The position numbers and the translations under genes are program-made. A stretch of DNA of 64,000 nt, taken from assembly GCA_046726235.1 (NCBI GenBank), contig JBKPAD010000012.1, forward strand, positions 124,001 through 188,000, in the 5' to 3' direction. Origin of the DNA: Nitricoxidireducens sp046726235. GTDB taxonomy: Bacteria > Pseudomonadota > Gammaproteobacteria > Burkholderiales > Rhodocyclaceae. Below, piece after piece: positions 1 through 9,005 of this stretch; the first letter of the stretch is position 1; the number at the start of each line of letters is the position of its first letter. A model generated the notes under the pieces. That model was not told the DNA's origin, did not search any database, and saw only the letters and a program-made list of their open reading frames with translations.

Positions 1-73
1 GAAGATTTCGGTGGTGCCGTCGGATGCCGCGGGAACCGAGAGCGCCGGCAGCGACGCCGAGCGTCCGCTCTGA
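1..73 (+). CDS. 3' end of an unidentified CDS entering from the left edge
   Basis: The second plus-strand frame is open from the window edge to a TGA at 71-73 and would give a 23-residue hydrophilic C-terminal tail ending ERPL. It would converge on the pilin gene, whose stop lies 6 bp away. The piece is too short to name, and a chance open stretch is possible. Confidence 0.25.
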   Translation, partial: KISVVPSDAAGTESAGSDAERPL

Positions 74-78
74 TCCGC

Positions 79-591
79 CTACTTCGCCGGCGTGCGGCTG
101 GCGCACTCCATGGGCAGAAAGGCGTTCGGCACGTTCGTCTGGTTCTGCCCGCGCACGGTCATCTTCTCGGGAGCCGCCGCGTTGCCGCAGATCCACGAGA
201 TCGGCACGACCGGCGCATCGACCACCACCGCCGGCCGCAGGCTGAGGATTTTGCCCTTGATGGCGTTGCTGGCCTGGTTGCCGAAGGTGATGTGGATGGC
301 GCCGTCCTGCACCGCGACCGAGGTCACGTAGTTGGCGACGATCTTGTCGGCGGCCGGCAGGTTCGCCGCGGCGTTGTCGGGCGGGAAGGCCTGCGTCTGC
401 GCCCAGGCGAGGGCGATGGGCTGCTTGGCGATGTCCGCGAGCGGCAGTGCCGCCTCGATCTGCTTGCGCACGATGCGGTCGAGGTAGGACGGCACGGAAA
501 TCATCGCGAGGATGGCGATGATGGCGATCACGACCATCATCTCCACCAGGGTGAAGCCGTCGGAAATCCGCTTGTGTGTCGTGTCGCGCAT
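79..591 (-). CDS. type IV pilin-like protein (prepilin with N-terminal methylation motif)
   Basis: A 170-residue prepilin. A short basic leader ends at G12, followed by FTLVE with the conserved Glu at mature position 5 and a hydrophobic helix to about residue 34. This is the class III/IVa signal cut and N-methylated by PilD. Two cysteines near the C-terminus (C135, C163) would close a disulfide D-loop as in major pilins such as PilA. The ATG at 591 gives a normal 12-residue leader; an in-frame GTG five codons upstream is less likely. It could be a major pilin or a minor pseudopilin. No other pilus genes are in view. Confidence 0.85.
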   Translation of the reverse strand: MRDTTHKRISDGFTLVEMMVVIAIIAILAMISVPSYLDRIVRKQIEAALPLADIAKQPIALAWAQTQAFPPDNAAANLPAADKIVANYVTSVAVQDGAIHITFGNQASNAIKGKILSLRPAVVVDAPVVPISWICGNAAAPEKMTVRGQNQTNVPNAFLPMECASRTPAK

Positions 592-701
592 GGCGGGCCA
601 TTGCACCAGAGGAAGAAGGGAATGTCGGCGCGTTCGCGCACAGACGGCCGGAAGTGCTGCGCCTAGTTTAACGCTGGGTGCGTAAGCGAGGCAGCACGAA
701 C

Positions 702-929
702 ATGGGAAGCAGACTAATCGAGCCGGACGTTGCGGTCCGTTCGAACAAGCGCACGGAAGCGGCAGTCGAGCGCGGACTGGTGATGGCGCTGCTGAACGGC
801 AGCGTGGCGGATGGCGCGCGGGCCATGCGCGATGCGCGGGTTCCGCTGCACGTCGCGCGCCGCGTCTTGTTGCATCCGGAAGCTCGCCGCGCCACCGACT
901 GGACGCAGGTGCTCAGGCAGCGCGTGTAG
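702..929 (+). CDS. small conserved-looking hypothetical protein
   Basis: A 75-residue, Arg/Ala-rich soluble protein predicted to be mostly helical (ALLNGSVADGARAMRDARVP in the middle), with no signal peptide, membrane segment or known motif. The ATG at 702 is chosen over an in-frame GTG at 678. It is divergent from the pilin gene, so the stretch 592-701 should hold both promoters. The stop is 3 bp from the stop of the convergent DUF192 gene. The function is unknown; the reading frame is plausible because nothing else explains this interval. Confidence 0.5.
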   Translation: MGSRLIEPDVAVRSNKRTEAAVERGLVMALLNGSVADGARAMRDARVPLHVARRVLLHPEARRATDWTQVLRQRV

Positions 930-932
930 GTT

Positions 933-1379
933 TCAGCGCGCGGAGGGCGCGCGCTCGATACCGTTTATCGGCATGCCCGGACCGATGCCGCGGGCGCGGA
1001 ACCAGCCGGCGTTCATCTCGAGCGCATAGCGGGCGGGCGCGGCAGCGCAGTGGCTGTTCTCGGTCTGCGGCTGCATCTCTTCGACGTTGAGGACGCGGCC
1101 CTGTGGGTCGAGGAAGGCGACGGACAGCGGCAGGAAGGTGTTGCGCATCCACATGCAGTGGCGTGCATCGGTTTCGAACACGAACAGCATGCCATGTTGC
1201 GGCGGCATGGACTTGCGGTGCATGAGTCCCTGCATGCGGTTCTGCTGCGTCGCCGCGACCTCGGCCTCGATGCGATGGATGCCCGCAGTCAGTTCCATCA
1301 CCGGCATGCCTTGCGCCGCCGCGTGAAGCGGGGCGGCAAGCGCGGCGGCGATCATCCATGCGCTCAGCGACTTTGGCAT
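933..1379 (-). CDS. DUF192 family exported protein
   Basis: 148 residues. A signal peptide of about 22 residues (hydrophobic AAALAAPLHAAAQ) precedes a DUF192 domain recognised by its central pattern of R-x-x-G-L-M-x-R followed by the MLFVF and MWMRNTFLPL blocks. DUF192 proteins are small, beta-rich, usually periplasmic proteins of unknown biochemical role. The gene is the last of a minus-strand set (ABC transporter, DUF1854, DUF192), 10 bp downstream of the DUF1854 stop, so it is probably co-transcribed. Whether it has anything to do with cyanophycin is not known. Confidence 0.85.
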   Translation of the reverse strand: MPKSLSAWMIAAALAAPLHAAAQGMPVMELTAGIHRIEAEVAATQQNRMQGLMHRKSMPPQHGMLFVFETDARHCMWMRNTFLPLSVAFLDPQGRVLNVEEMQPQTENSHCAAAPARYALEMNAGWFRARGIGPGMPINGIERAPSAR

Positions 1380-1389
1380 GTCGTCTCCT

Positions 1390-1860
1390 TCAGAGGAAGC
1401 GGTCGAGGATCCTGCGGCTGCCCTTGTCGAGCGCGGACAGGTCGCGGATCAGATAGTGGATGCCGTGGCTGTCGGCAATCAGCAGCGCGCCGGCCGGCAG
1501 GCGCCGGATGTCCTCTTCGCCCTTGAGCACCAGCGACGTCTCGCCGCGGTCGGTCTCGATCTGCCAGGTGCTCGGCGTCGCGAAACTCGAGACGCCGGCG
1601 ATGCGGCGGATCACCGGCATGAATTCGCGACTGCCGAGTTCTTCCTCGACGAGCCTGCGCTTGTCTTCGGGCAGCATCTCGAGGCGGTCGATCCACGCCA
1701 GTTCGTGGCCGTCGGCACCCATCAGCGCGATGCCGGACTCCGGCGCGGCGATCGGGAACGCACGCACGGGCACGACGCCCTCATGGACCGTTCCGTCGGC
1801 ACGCGTCAGGCAGAGGCGGCCGAAGGCATTGCGCGACAGGCGGTAATCAGCCGTTGGCAT
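1390..1860 (-). CDS. DUF1854 protein, cyanophycin-locus associated
   Basis: 156 residues with no signal peptide or membrane segment. The features match DUF1854: an N-terminal strand region with VPVRAFPIAAP, a central EELGSREFMPVIRRI block and a C-terminal HYLIRDLSALDKGSRR block. Genes of this family are known to sit beside cyanophycin synthetases and the ABC transporter seen here. The start overlaps the end of the ABC transporter gene by 14 bp, which suggests translational coupling. The biochemical role is unknown; a partner or regulatory subunit of the transporter is a reasonable inference. Confidence 0.85.
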   Translation of the reverse strand: MPTADYRLSRNAFGRLCLTRADGTVHEGVVPVRAFPIAAPESGIALMGADGHELAWIDRLEMLPEDKRRLVEEELGSREFMPVIRRIAGVSSFATPSTWQIETDRGETSLVLKGEEDIRRLPAGALLIADSHGIHYLIRDLSALDKGSRRILDRFL

Positions 1861-4114
1861 CGGGCGCCTCCTTGGGATCGTCGATGTCCTGGTCGACGTT
1901 GCGCGCCTGCGCCTCGTAGAGCCGGTGATAGGCGCCGCCGCGTGCGTAGAGCTCGTCGTGGTTGCCGATCTCGACGACCTGGCCGCGGTCCATGACGACC
2001 AACCGGTCGGCCTGGCGCAGCGTGGACAGGCGGTGCGCGATGGCGATCGTGGTGCGGCCCTTGACGAGGTTGTCGAGCGCCTTCTGGATTTCCTTTTCGG
2101 TCTCGGTATCGACCGACGAGGTCGCCTCGTCGAGGATCAGGATGCGCGGATCGATCAGCAGCGCGCGTGCGATCGAGATGCGCTGGCGCTCGCCGCCGGA
2201 AAGACCCTGGCCGCGCTCGCCCACCAGCGAATCGTAGCCGTGCGGCAGGCGCAGGATGAACTCGTGGGCGTTGGCCGCGCGCGCGGCGGCGACGATCTCC
2301 TCGCGCGTCGCGCCGGGCTTGCCGTAGGCGATGTTGTCGGCGATGGTGCCGAAGAACAGGAACGGCTCCTGCAGCACGAGGCCGATGTTGCGCCGGTACT
2401 CGGCCACCGGCACCGAGCGGATGTCGACGCCGTCGATGAGGATCGCCCCTTCGGAGACGTCGTAGAAGCGGCAGATCAGGTTGACCAGCGTGCTCTTGCC
2501 GGAGCCGCTGTGGCCGACGAGGCCGATCATCTCGCCGGGGCGGATGTCGAGGTTGAGGTCGCGGATCACCGAGCGGTTGCCGTAGCGGAAGCCGGCGCCG
2601 CGGATGCCGATCGCGCCCTTGACGCCGTCGAGGTGCACCGGATGCGTCGGCTCCGGCACGCTCGAGACGTGGTCGAGGATGTCGAAGATGCGCTTGGCGC
2701 CGGAGGCGGCCTTCTGCGTCACCGAGACGATGCGGCTCATCGAGTCGAGGCGCATGTAGAAGCGGCCGATGTATGCAAGGAAGGCGGTCAGCACGCCGAC
2801 GGTGATCTCGTCGTTGGACACCTGCCAGATGCCGAAGCCCCACACCACGAGCAGGCCAATCTCTGTCAGCAGCGTCACCGTCGGCGAGAACAGCGACCAG
2901 GTGCGGTTGATGCGGTCGTTGACCACCAGGTTGTGGCGGTTGGCCTCGCGGAAGCGCGTCGTCTCGCGCTCCTCCTGGGCGAAGGCCTTGACGACGCGGA
3001 TGCCGGGAATGGTGTCGGCGAGGATGCTCGTCACCTCCGACCAGACGCGGTCGATCTTCTCGAAGCCGGTGCGCAGGCGGTCGCGCACGACGTGGATCAT
3101 CCAGGCGATGAAGGGCAGCGGCACGAAGGTCACCAGCGCCAGCCACGGGTTGATGCTGAACAGGATGATCGCCGTCATCACGATCATCAGCACGTCGTTG
3201 GCGAAGTCGAGCAGGTGCAGCGACAGGAACACGCAGATGCGATCGCTTTCCGAGCCGATGCGCGCCATCAGGTCGCCGGTGCGCTTGCCGCCGAAATATT
3301 CGAGCGACAGGCGCAGCAGGTGCTCGTAGGTGGTGGTGCGCAGGTCGGCGCCGATGCGCTCGGAGGCCAGCGCCAGGATGTAAGTGCGCGCCCAGCCGAG
3401 CGCCCAGCCGAGCAGCGCCGCGCCGAGCAGGCCGCCGAGGTAGAGCGCGACGAGGTCGGTGTCGATCGGCTTGCCGTTCTGGTACGGAATGAGGATGTCG
3501 TCCATCAGCGGCATCGTCAGGTACGGCGGCACGAGGTTGGCCGCCGTCGTCGCCAGCGTCAGCAGGAAGCCGGCCAGCAACTGGCCCTTGTAGGGCTTGG
3601 CGAAGCGCCAGAGTCGCAGCAGCGTCCAAGTGGAGGGTGGCGTGTAGATCTCGCGCGCACAGATCGGGCACTCGTCCTGGCCCGGCTCGAGCACGGCCTT
3701 GCACAGCGGGCAGACGTTCTCCTCGACCGGACGCGGCGGCTCGCCGGTGCGCCGGCTTTCGACGCAACGCTCGTGGTGGTCGAGCAGTTGCAGCGCGGCG
3801 ACGTTGTGGCCGAGCGTGTAGCGCCAGGACGCCAGTTGCTGCTGCGCGTCGCAAAGTTCGAGCGTGCCCACGCCGGCGTGGTCGGCGTGGCGCAACGATA
3901 CGTCGGGGCGATGAGGCCAGCTCTCCCAGCGGCCCGACGCGTCGCACGCGATCAGGCGGCGGTCCGTGACGCCCAGCAGGCCCGCCGAGAAGCGCAGTCC
4001 GGCGTCGAGGTCCGTCTCCATCGCCGCGAGCAGCGTCTCGCCGGGTTCGACCGCCTGGGCCAGGGCATTGCGCGGATCGGCAGTCGCGCCGGTAAGCGGA
4101 TCGAGTGATGACAT
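1847..4114 (-). CDS. ABC transporter (TMD-NBD fusion) with N-terminal PH-like region and zinc ribbon, cyanophycin-locus type
   Basis: A 755-residue half-transporter. Residues about 20-115 look like a small bacterial PH-like domain (GLLGVTDRRLI). Residues 135-152 carry a zinc ribbon (CPLC and CPIC, 11 residues between the pairs). An exporter-type six-helix transmembrane domain follows, then a nucleotide-binding domain with Walker A GHSGSGKST, signature LSGGERQRI and Walker B ILILDEATSSVD. The ATG at 4114 is preferred over the upstream in-frame start at 4192, because homologous sequence begins near SSLDPL. It is divergent from the CphA2-like gene across 107 bp. This family is known next to cyanophycin genes; its substrate is not established. 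Confidence 0.88.
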   Translation of the reverse strand: MSSLDPLTGATADPRNALAQAVEPGETLLAAMETDLDAGLRFSAGLLGVTDRRLIACDASGRWESWPHRPDVSLRHADHAGVGTLELCDAQQQLASWRYTLGHNVAALQLLDHHERCVESRRTGEPPRPVEENVCPLCKAVLEPGQDECPICAREIYTPPSTWTLLRLWRFAKPYKGQLLAGFLLTLATTAANLVPPYLTMPLMDDILIPYQNGKPIDTDLVALYLGGLLGAALLGWALGWARTYILALASERIGADLRTTTYEHLLRLSLEYFGGKRTGDLMARIGSESDRICVFLSLHLLDFANDVLMIVMTAIILFSINPWLALVTFVPLPFIAWMIHVVRDRLRTGFEKIDRVWSEVTSILADTIPGIRVVKAFAQEERETTRFREANRHNLVVNDRINRTWSLFSPTVTLLTEIGLLVVWGFGIWQVSNDEITVGVLTAFLAYIGRFYMRLDSMSRIVSVTQKAASGAKRIFDILDHVSSVPEPTHPVHLDGVKGAIGIRGAGFRYGNRSVIRDLNLDIRPGEMIGLVGHSGSGKSTLVNLICRFYDVSEGAILIDGVDIRSVPVAEYRRNIGLVLQEPFLFFGTIADNIAYGKPGATREEIVAAARAANAHEFILRLPHGYDSLVGERGQGLSGGERQRISIARALLIDPRILILDEATSSVDTETEKEIQKALDNLVKGRTTIAIAHRLSTLRQADRLVVMDRGQVVEIGNHDELYARGGAYHRLYEAQARNVDQDIDDPKEAPDANG

Positions 4115-4221
4115 TAGGATAAGTCGGGGAAGATTCGGTGCCAGGCACCGCCCCGTAAGGGATTCAATTACGGTAATCTTACGGCCTGCCAATTATTCTA
4201 ACCTACGGCACCCTGAGCCCC

Positions 4222-6402
4222 ATGAGCCAACGGGACATCGTCTTCCGTCGCATCACGCCGCTACGCGGCCCGAACATCTGGACCTACCGCCCTGCCGTCG
4301 AAGTATTGGTGGACATCGGCGAATTCGAGGACTTCCCTTCCAACCTGCTGCCCGGCTTCACCGAGCGCCTGACGGCCTGGCTGCCCGGCCTCGTCGAGCA
4401 CCGCTGCGGCGTCGGCGAGCCCGGCGGCTTCGTCATGCGCCTGCGTGAAGGCACCTGGATGGCGCACATCCTCGAGCACACCACGCTCGAGCTGCAGAAC
4501 CTGGTCAACATGCGCACCGGCTTCGGCAAGGCGCGCGAGACCTCCGAGCGCGGCGTCTACAAGGTGGTCGTGCGCTCGCGTGACGAACAGACGACGCGCG
4601 CCTGCCTCGAACTCGCGCGCGAACTGCTGCTGGCGGCGGCCAACGACACGCCCTTCGACCTGGCGGCGAAGCTGGCGCCGGTCGCCGATCTCGCCGATTC
4701 GCGCCTGCTCGGGCCGAGCACCGGCTGCATCGTAGACGCCGCCACCGATCGCGACATCCCGTCGATCCGGCTGTCCGAGGGCAACCTGGTCCAGCTCGGC
4801 CACGGCGCTCGCCAGCGCCGCATCTGGACCGCCGAGACCGACCAGACCAGCGCGATCGCCGAAGGCATCGCCAGCGACAAGGACCTGACCAAGCGGCTGC
4901 TCGAGGCTTGCGGCGTGCCGACGCCCGGCGGCCGCGTCGTGGACAGCCCGGCCGACGCTTGGGAAGCCGCCGAGGACATCGGCCTGCCCGTCGTCGTCAA
5001 GCCGAGCGACGCCAACCACGGCCGCGGCGTTTCGATGGAGCTGACGACGCGCGAGCAGGTGGAGGCCGCCTTCCCGGTCGCCGACGCCGAGGGCAGCGAA
5101 GTCATGGTCGAACGCTATATCCGCGGGCAGGAGCATCGCCTGCTGGTCATCGGCGGCCGGCTGGTCGCAGCGGCGCGCGGCGAGATCGCGCGCGTCGCCG
5201 GCGACGGCCGCTCGACCATACGTCAGCTGATCGACGCGCAGATCAACACCGATCCGCGGCGCGGTCTCGCCGAGGAATGCCCGCTGAGTCCGATCCTGCT
5301 CGACGAGGAGCCGGCCGTGCGCCTCGAACTCCAGCGCCAGGGCTATGACGGCGAATCCGTGCCGCCGGCCGGCCAGGACGTCATCGTCCAGCGCAACGGC
5401 AACATGAATTTCGACGTCACGCCCCTCGTCCACCCGAGCGTCGCCGCCGCCGGCGAACTGGCGGCGCGCGTCGTCGGGCTCGACATCGCCGGCATCGACT
5501 TCGTCGCCGAGGACATCTCGCTGCCGGTCGACCGCCAGCAGGCGGCCGTGGTCGAGGTCAACGCCGGCCCGAGCCTGCTGATGCACCTGAAGCCGGCTTT
5601 CGGCGAAGCGCAGCCGGTCGGCGAGGCCATCGTCGAAAGCCTGTTCCCGAACGGCGCCAGCGGCCGCATCCCGATCGTCGGCGTCGCCGGCACCAGCGGC
5701 ATGACGCCCGTGGCGCGCATCGTCGCCCACATCCTCAACCTCGGCGGGAAGCACACCGGGCTCGCCTGCCGCGACGGCCTGTTCTTCGATCGCCGCCGGG
5801 CGGACAAGGCCGATTGCGCCAACTGGAAGGCCTCGCAGCGCGTGCTGCTCAACCGCGCAGTCGAGGCGGCGGTCTTCGAGAGCGACGCCGCGATGATCCT
5901 CGGCGAAGGCCTGCCCTACGACCGCTGCCAGGTCGGCGTGGTCACGCGCATCGACGACGCCGACGGCCTGGAAGACTGGGACATACGCGACCTTGAGCGG
6001 ATGCACGGCGTCCTGCGCACGCAGGTCGACGTCGTGCTCGAGCACGGCGCCGCGGTGCTCAACGCCGAAGACGAACAGGTTGCGCGCATGGCGACGCTCT
6101 GCGACGGCAAGGTGATCTTCTTTGCGCTCGACGCCAGCGCACCGACGATCGCTGAACACCTCGGCAAGGGCGAGCGTGCGCTGTTCCTGCGCGACGGCCG
6201 CATCGTGCTCGCCGCCGGCAGTGACGAAGTCGCACAGATGGGACTGCCGCCGCACGCCGACGCTACCGCCATGCTGGCCGCCGTCGGCGCCGCATGGGCG
6301 CTCGGCCTGCCTACCGATCTGATCCGCGCCGGCATCGACACTTTCGCCGTCGATCCGGACACCGTACGCCCGTCGCCGGCTGCCCGGCGCAACGCGGCGT
6401 AA
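4222..6402 (+). CDS. CphA2-like cyanophycin synthetase homolog with degenerate Mur-ligase active site
   Basis: 726 residues. It aligns along its length with the next gene: a CphA N-terminal domain, an ATP-grasp domain (about 190-475, with GPSTGCIVDAA and VVKPSDANHGRGV) and the start of a Mur-ligase-like domain. The Mur P-loop, GTNGKTT in the neighbour, reads GTSGMTP here (residues 490-496), so the essential Lys is lost. The protein also stops where the Mur C-terminal lobe would begin. Loss of the Mur site with retention of ATP-grasp is the hallmark of CphA2, which joins beta-Asp-Arg dipeptides. Polymerisation of dipeptides is therefore the best guess, but a non-catalytic partner of CphA is possible. 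The stop is 11 bp before cphA. Confidence 0.85.
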   Translation: MSQRDIVFRRITPLRGPNIWTYRPAVEVLVDIGEFEDFPSNLLPGFTERLTAWLPGLVEHRCGVGEPGGFVMRLREGTWMAHILEHTTLELQNLVNMRTGFGKARETSERGVYKVVVRSRDEQTTRACLELARELLLAAANDTPFDLAAKLAPVADLADSRLLGPSTGCIVDAATDRDIPSIRLSEGNLVQLGHGARQRRIWTAETDQTSAIAEGIASDKDLTKRLLEACGVPTPGGRVVDSPADAWEAAEDIGLPVVVKPSDANHGRGVSMELTTREQVEAAFPVADAEGSEVMVERYIRGQEHRLLVIGGRLVAAARGEIARVAGDGRSTIRQLIDAQINTDPRRGLAEECPLSPILLDEEPAVRLELQRQGYDGESVPPAGQDVIVQRNGNMNFDVTPLVHPSVAAAGELAARVVGLDIAGIDFVAEDISLPVDRQQAAVVEVNAGPSLLMHLKPAFGEAQPVGEAIVESLFPNGASGRIPIVGVAGTSGMTPVARIVAHILNLGGKHTGLACRDGLFFDRRRADKADCANWKASQRVLLNRAVEAAVFESDAAMILGEGLPYDRCQVGVVTRIDDADGLEDWDIRDLERMHGVLRTQVDVVLEHGAAVLNAEDEQVARMATLCDGKVIFFALDASAPTIAEHLGKGERALFLRDGRIVLAAGSDEVAQMGLPPHADATAMLAAVGAAWALGLPTDLIRAGIDTFAVDPDTVRPSPAARRNAA

Positions 6403-6413
6403 AGAGGACCTTC

Positions 6414-8984
6414 ATGGAAGTCTCACGCATCAGGGCATTGCGCGGCCCGAATCTCTGGAGCCGCCACACCTCGATCGAAGCCATCGCCACCTGCGACGAA
6501 GCCGAGCGCGACATCGCCAACCTGCCCGGTTTCGAAGGCCGCCTGCGGGCCCGCTTCCCCGAGCTCGGCTTCCTCGAGCCGACCAGCCACGACGAGGCGA
6601 TCTCGATGGTGCACGCGCTCGAATTCGCGGCCCTCGGACTGCAGGCGCAAGCGGGTTGCCCGGTCACCTTCAGCCGCACGACGGCGACGCTCGATCCCGG
6701 CGTCTACCAGGTCGTCGTCGAGTACAGCGAGGAGGCCGTCGGCCGGCTCGCCTTCGATCTCGCCGAGACGCTCTGCAAGGCGGCGCTCGACGACACGCCC
6801 TTCGACCTCGAGGACGCACTCGCCCGCCTGCGCGAGCTCGACGAGGACGAGCGCCTCGGGCCGAGCACCGGCGCCATCGTGCAGGCGGCGGTCACGCGCG
6901 GCATTCCGTATCGCCGACTGACCACCGGCAGCCTCGTGCAGTTCGGCTGGGGCAGCAAGCAGCGCCGCATCCAGGCTGCCGAAACGGACCGCAGCAGCGC
7001 GATCGCCGAGTCGATTGCGCAGGACAAGGAACTCACCAAGAAGCTGCTCGACGCCGGCGGCGTGCCGGTGCCGCTCGGCCGTCCGGCCGCCAATGCGGAG
7101 GACGCCTGGGCCGCCGCGTGCGAGATCGGCGTGCCGGTCGTGGTCAAGCCGCAGGACGGCAACCAGGGCAAGGGCATCTCCGTAAACCTAACGACGCGCG
7201 AGCAGGTGCTGGCGGCATACAAGGCCGCCTTCGAGATCAGCGAGGACGTGCTGGTCGAGCGTTTCCTGCCGGGTCACGACTTCCGCATGCTGGTGGTCGG
7301 CGACAAGCTCGTCGCCGCCGCGCGACGCGAGCCGCCGCTGGTCGTCGGCGACGGGGTGCATACGGTGCGCCAGCTGGTCGAGCAGGTGAACAGCGATCCG
7401 CGGCGCGGCACCGGCCACGCCACCTCGCTGACCAAGATCCGCTTCGACGACATCGCCCTGGCGCGTCTGGCCGAGCAGGGCTACTCGGCCGATTCCGTGC
7501 CGCCGAAAGGCGTGCGCGCCATCCTGCGCAACAACGCAAACCTGTCCACCGGCGGAACCGCGACCGACGTCACCGACGACGTGCATCCGGACATGGCCGC
7601 TTCCGCCATTGCGGCAGCACAGATGGTCGGCCTCGACGTCTGCGGCATCGACGTCGTCTGCGACACGGTGCTGAAGCCGCTGCAGGACCAGGGCGGCGGC
7701 ATCGTCGAGGTCAACGCCGCGCCCGGCCTGCGCATGCACCTGTCGCCGTCGTTCGGCAAGGGCCGCAAGGTCGGCGAGGCGATCATCGCGCAGATGTTCG
7801 CCGAGGGCGACGATGCGCGCATCCCCATCGTCGCCGTCGCCGGCACCAACGGCAAGACGACCACCGTGCGCCTGACGGCCCACCTGCTCGGCACCGCCGG
7901 CAACCGCGTCGGCATGACCAACTCGGACGGCGTCTACGTGCAGGGCAAGCGCATCGACACCGGCGACTGCAGCGGCCCCAAAAGCGCGCGCAACATCCTG
8001 CTGCATCCCGACGTCGATGCCGCCGTGTTCGAAACGGCGCGCGGCGGCATCCTGCGCGAGGGCCTCGCCTTCGACCGCTGCAACGTCGCCATCGTCACCA
8101 ACATCGGCATGGGCGACCACCTCGGCCTGAGCTACATCAGCACCGTCGAGGACCTCGCCGTCGTCAAGCGCGTGATCGTCGAGAACGTGGCGCCGAACGG
8201 CGTCGCCGTGCTCAACGCGACCGATCCCAACGTCGTGCGCATGGCCGAGTCATGCCCCGGCTCGGTGACCTTCTTCGCCGTCGACCGCTATCACCCGGTG
8301 ATGGCGGCGCATCGCGCGCAAGGCAAGCGCGTCGTCTTCGTCGACGGCAGCGACATCGTCGCATCCGAAGGCGCGACGGAAGTCCGGCTGCCGCTGGCCG
8401 ACATCCCGCTGACGCGCAAGGGCACGATCAGCTTCCAGGTCGAGAACGCGATGGCGGCCACCGCCGCCGGCTGGGCGCTCGGCCTCGGCTGGGACGTCAT
8501 CCGCCGTGGCCTCTCGAGCTTCGTCAACGATGCCGCGACGGCGCCGGGACGCTTCAATGTCTTCGACTACCGCGGTGCCACGCTGATCGCCGACTACGGC
8601 CACAATCCGGACGCCATCATCGCCCTCGTCGCCGCCATCGACAACATGCCGTCCAAGCGGCGCTTCGTCGTCATCAGCGGTGCCGGCGACCGCCGCGACG
8701 AGGACATCCGCCAGCAGACCGAGATCCTCGGCGATGCCTTCGACGAGGTGATCCTCTATCAGGACGCCTGCCAGCGCGGCCGCGCCGACGGCGAAGTCGT
8801 CGCGCTGCTGCGCCAGGGCCTAGTGAATGCCAAGCGCGCCAAGGCGGTCGAGGACATCCGCGGCGAATTCATCGCCATCGATACGGCGCTTTCGCGCCTG
8901 AAGGCCGGGGACCTCTGCCTGATCCTGATCGACCAGGTCGACGAGGCGCTCGAGCACATCGCCAAGCGCGTCGCCGAAGGCTAA
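6414..8984 (+). CDS. cphA: cyanophycin synthetase
   Basis: 856 residues, the usual CphA1 length. The enzyme builds multi-L-arginyl-poly-L-aspartate from Asp and Arg using two ATP sites. An N-terminal domain is followed by an ATP-grasp domain (about 190-460; VVVKPQDGNQGKGISVNLTT) that adds Asp, then a complete Mur-ligase domain with P-loop GTNGKTT at 477-483 and a C-terminal lobe with the YGHNPDA block, which adds Arg. The ATG at 6414 has AGAGGA just upstream; the frame is open further 5' only by overlap with the previous gene. It is co-transcribed with the CphA2-like gene. Confidence 0.95.
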   Translation: MEVSRIRALRGPNLWSRHTSIEAIATCDEAERDIANLPGFEGRLRARFPELGFLEPTSHDEAISMVHALEFAALGLQAQAGCPVTFSRTTATLDPGVYQVVVEYSEEAVGRLAFDLAETLCKAALDDTPFDLEDALARLRELDEDERLGPSTGAIVQAAVTRGIPYRRLTTGSLVQFGWGSKQRRIQAAETDRSSAIAESIAQDKELTKKLLDAGGVPVPLGRPAANAEDAWAAACEIGVPVVVKPQDGNQGKGISVNLTTREQVLAAYKAAFEISEDVLVERFLPGHDFRMLVVGDKLVAAARREPPLVVGDGVHTVRQLVEQVNSDPRRGTGHATSLTKIRFDDIALARLAEQGYSADSVPPKGVRAILRNNANLSTGGTATDVTDDVHPDMAASAIAAAQMVGLDVCGIDVVCDTVLKPLQDQGGGIVEVNAAPGLRMHLSPSFGKGRKVGEAIIAQMFAEGDDARIPIVAVAGTNGKTTTVRLTAHLLGTAGNRVGMTNSDGVYVQGKRIDTGDCSGPKSARNILLHPDVDAAVFETARGGILREGLAFDRCNVAIVTNIGMGDHLGLSYISTVEDLAVVKRVIVENVAPNGVAVLNATDPNVVRMAESCPGSVTFFAVDRYHPVMAAHRAQGKRVVFVDGSDIVASEGATEVRLPLADIPLTRKGTISFQVENAMAATAAGWALGLGWDVIRRGLSSFVNDAATAPGRFNVFDYRGATLIADYGHNPDAIIALVAAIDNMPSKRRFVVISGAGDRRDEDIRQQTEILGDAFDEVILYQDACQRGRADGEVVALLRQGLVNAKRAKAVEDIRGEFIAIDTALSRLKAGDLCLILIDQVDEALEHIAKRVAEG

Positions 8985-9005
8985 GAGCCTACTTCAGTAG
9001 GCTCT
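8984..9005. terminator. hairpin shared by convergent cphA and rluE
   Basis: A perfect 9-bp stem (AGAGCCTAC / GTAGGCTCT, 4-nt loop) spans the interval between the two genes and touches both stop codons (cphA TAA 8982-8984, rluE stop 9004-9006). There is no T-run on either side, so it is a weak candidate intrinsic terminator or an mRNA 3'-end protector. Confidence 0.5.

Noticed and set aside
1925..4108. A 727-codon plus-strand frame opposite the ABC transporter
   Set aside because: The minus-strand frame has complete ABC motifs; the plus-strand product is a low-complexity shadow.
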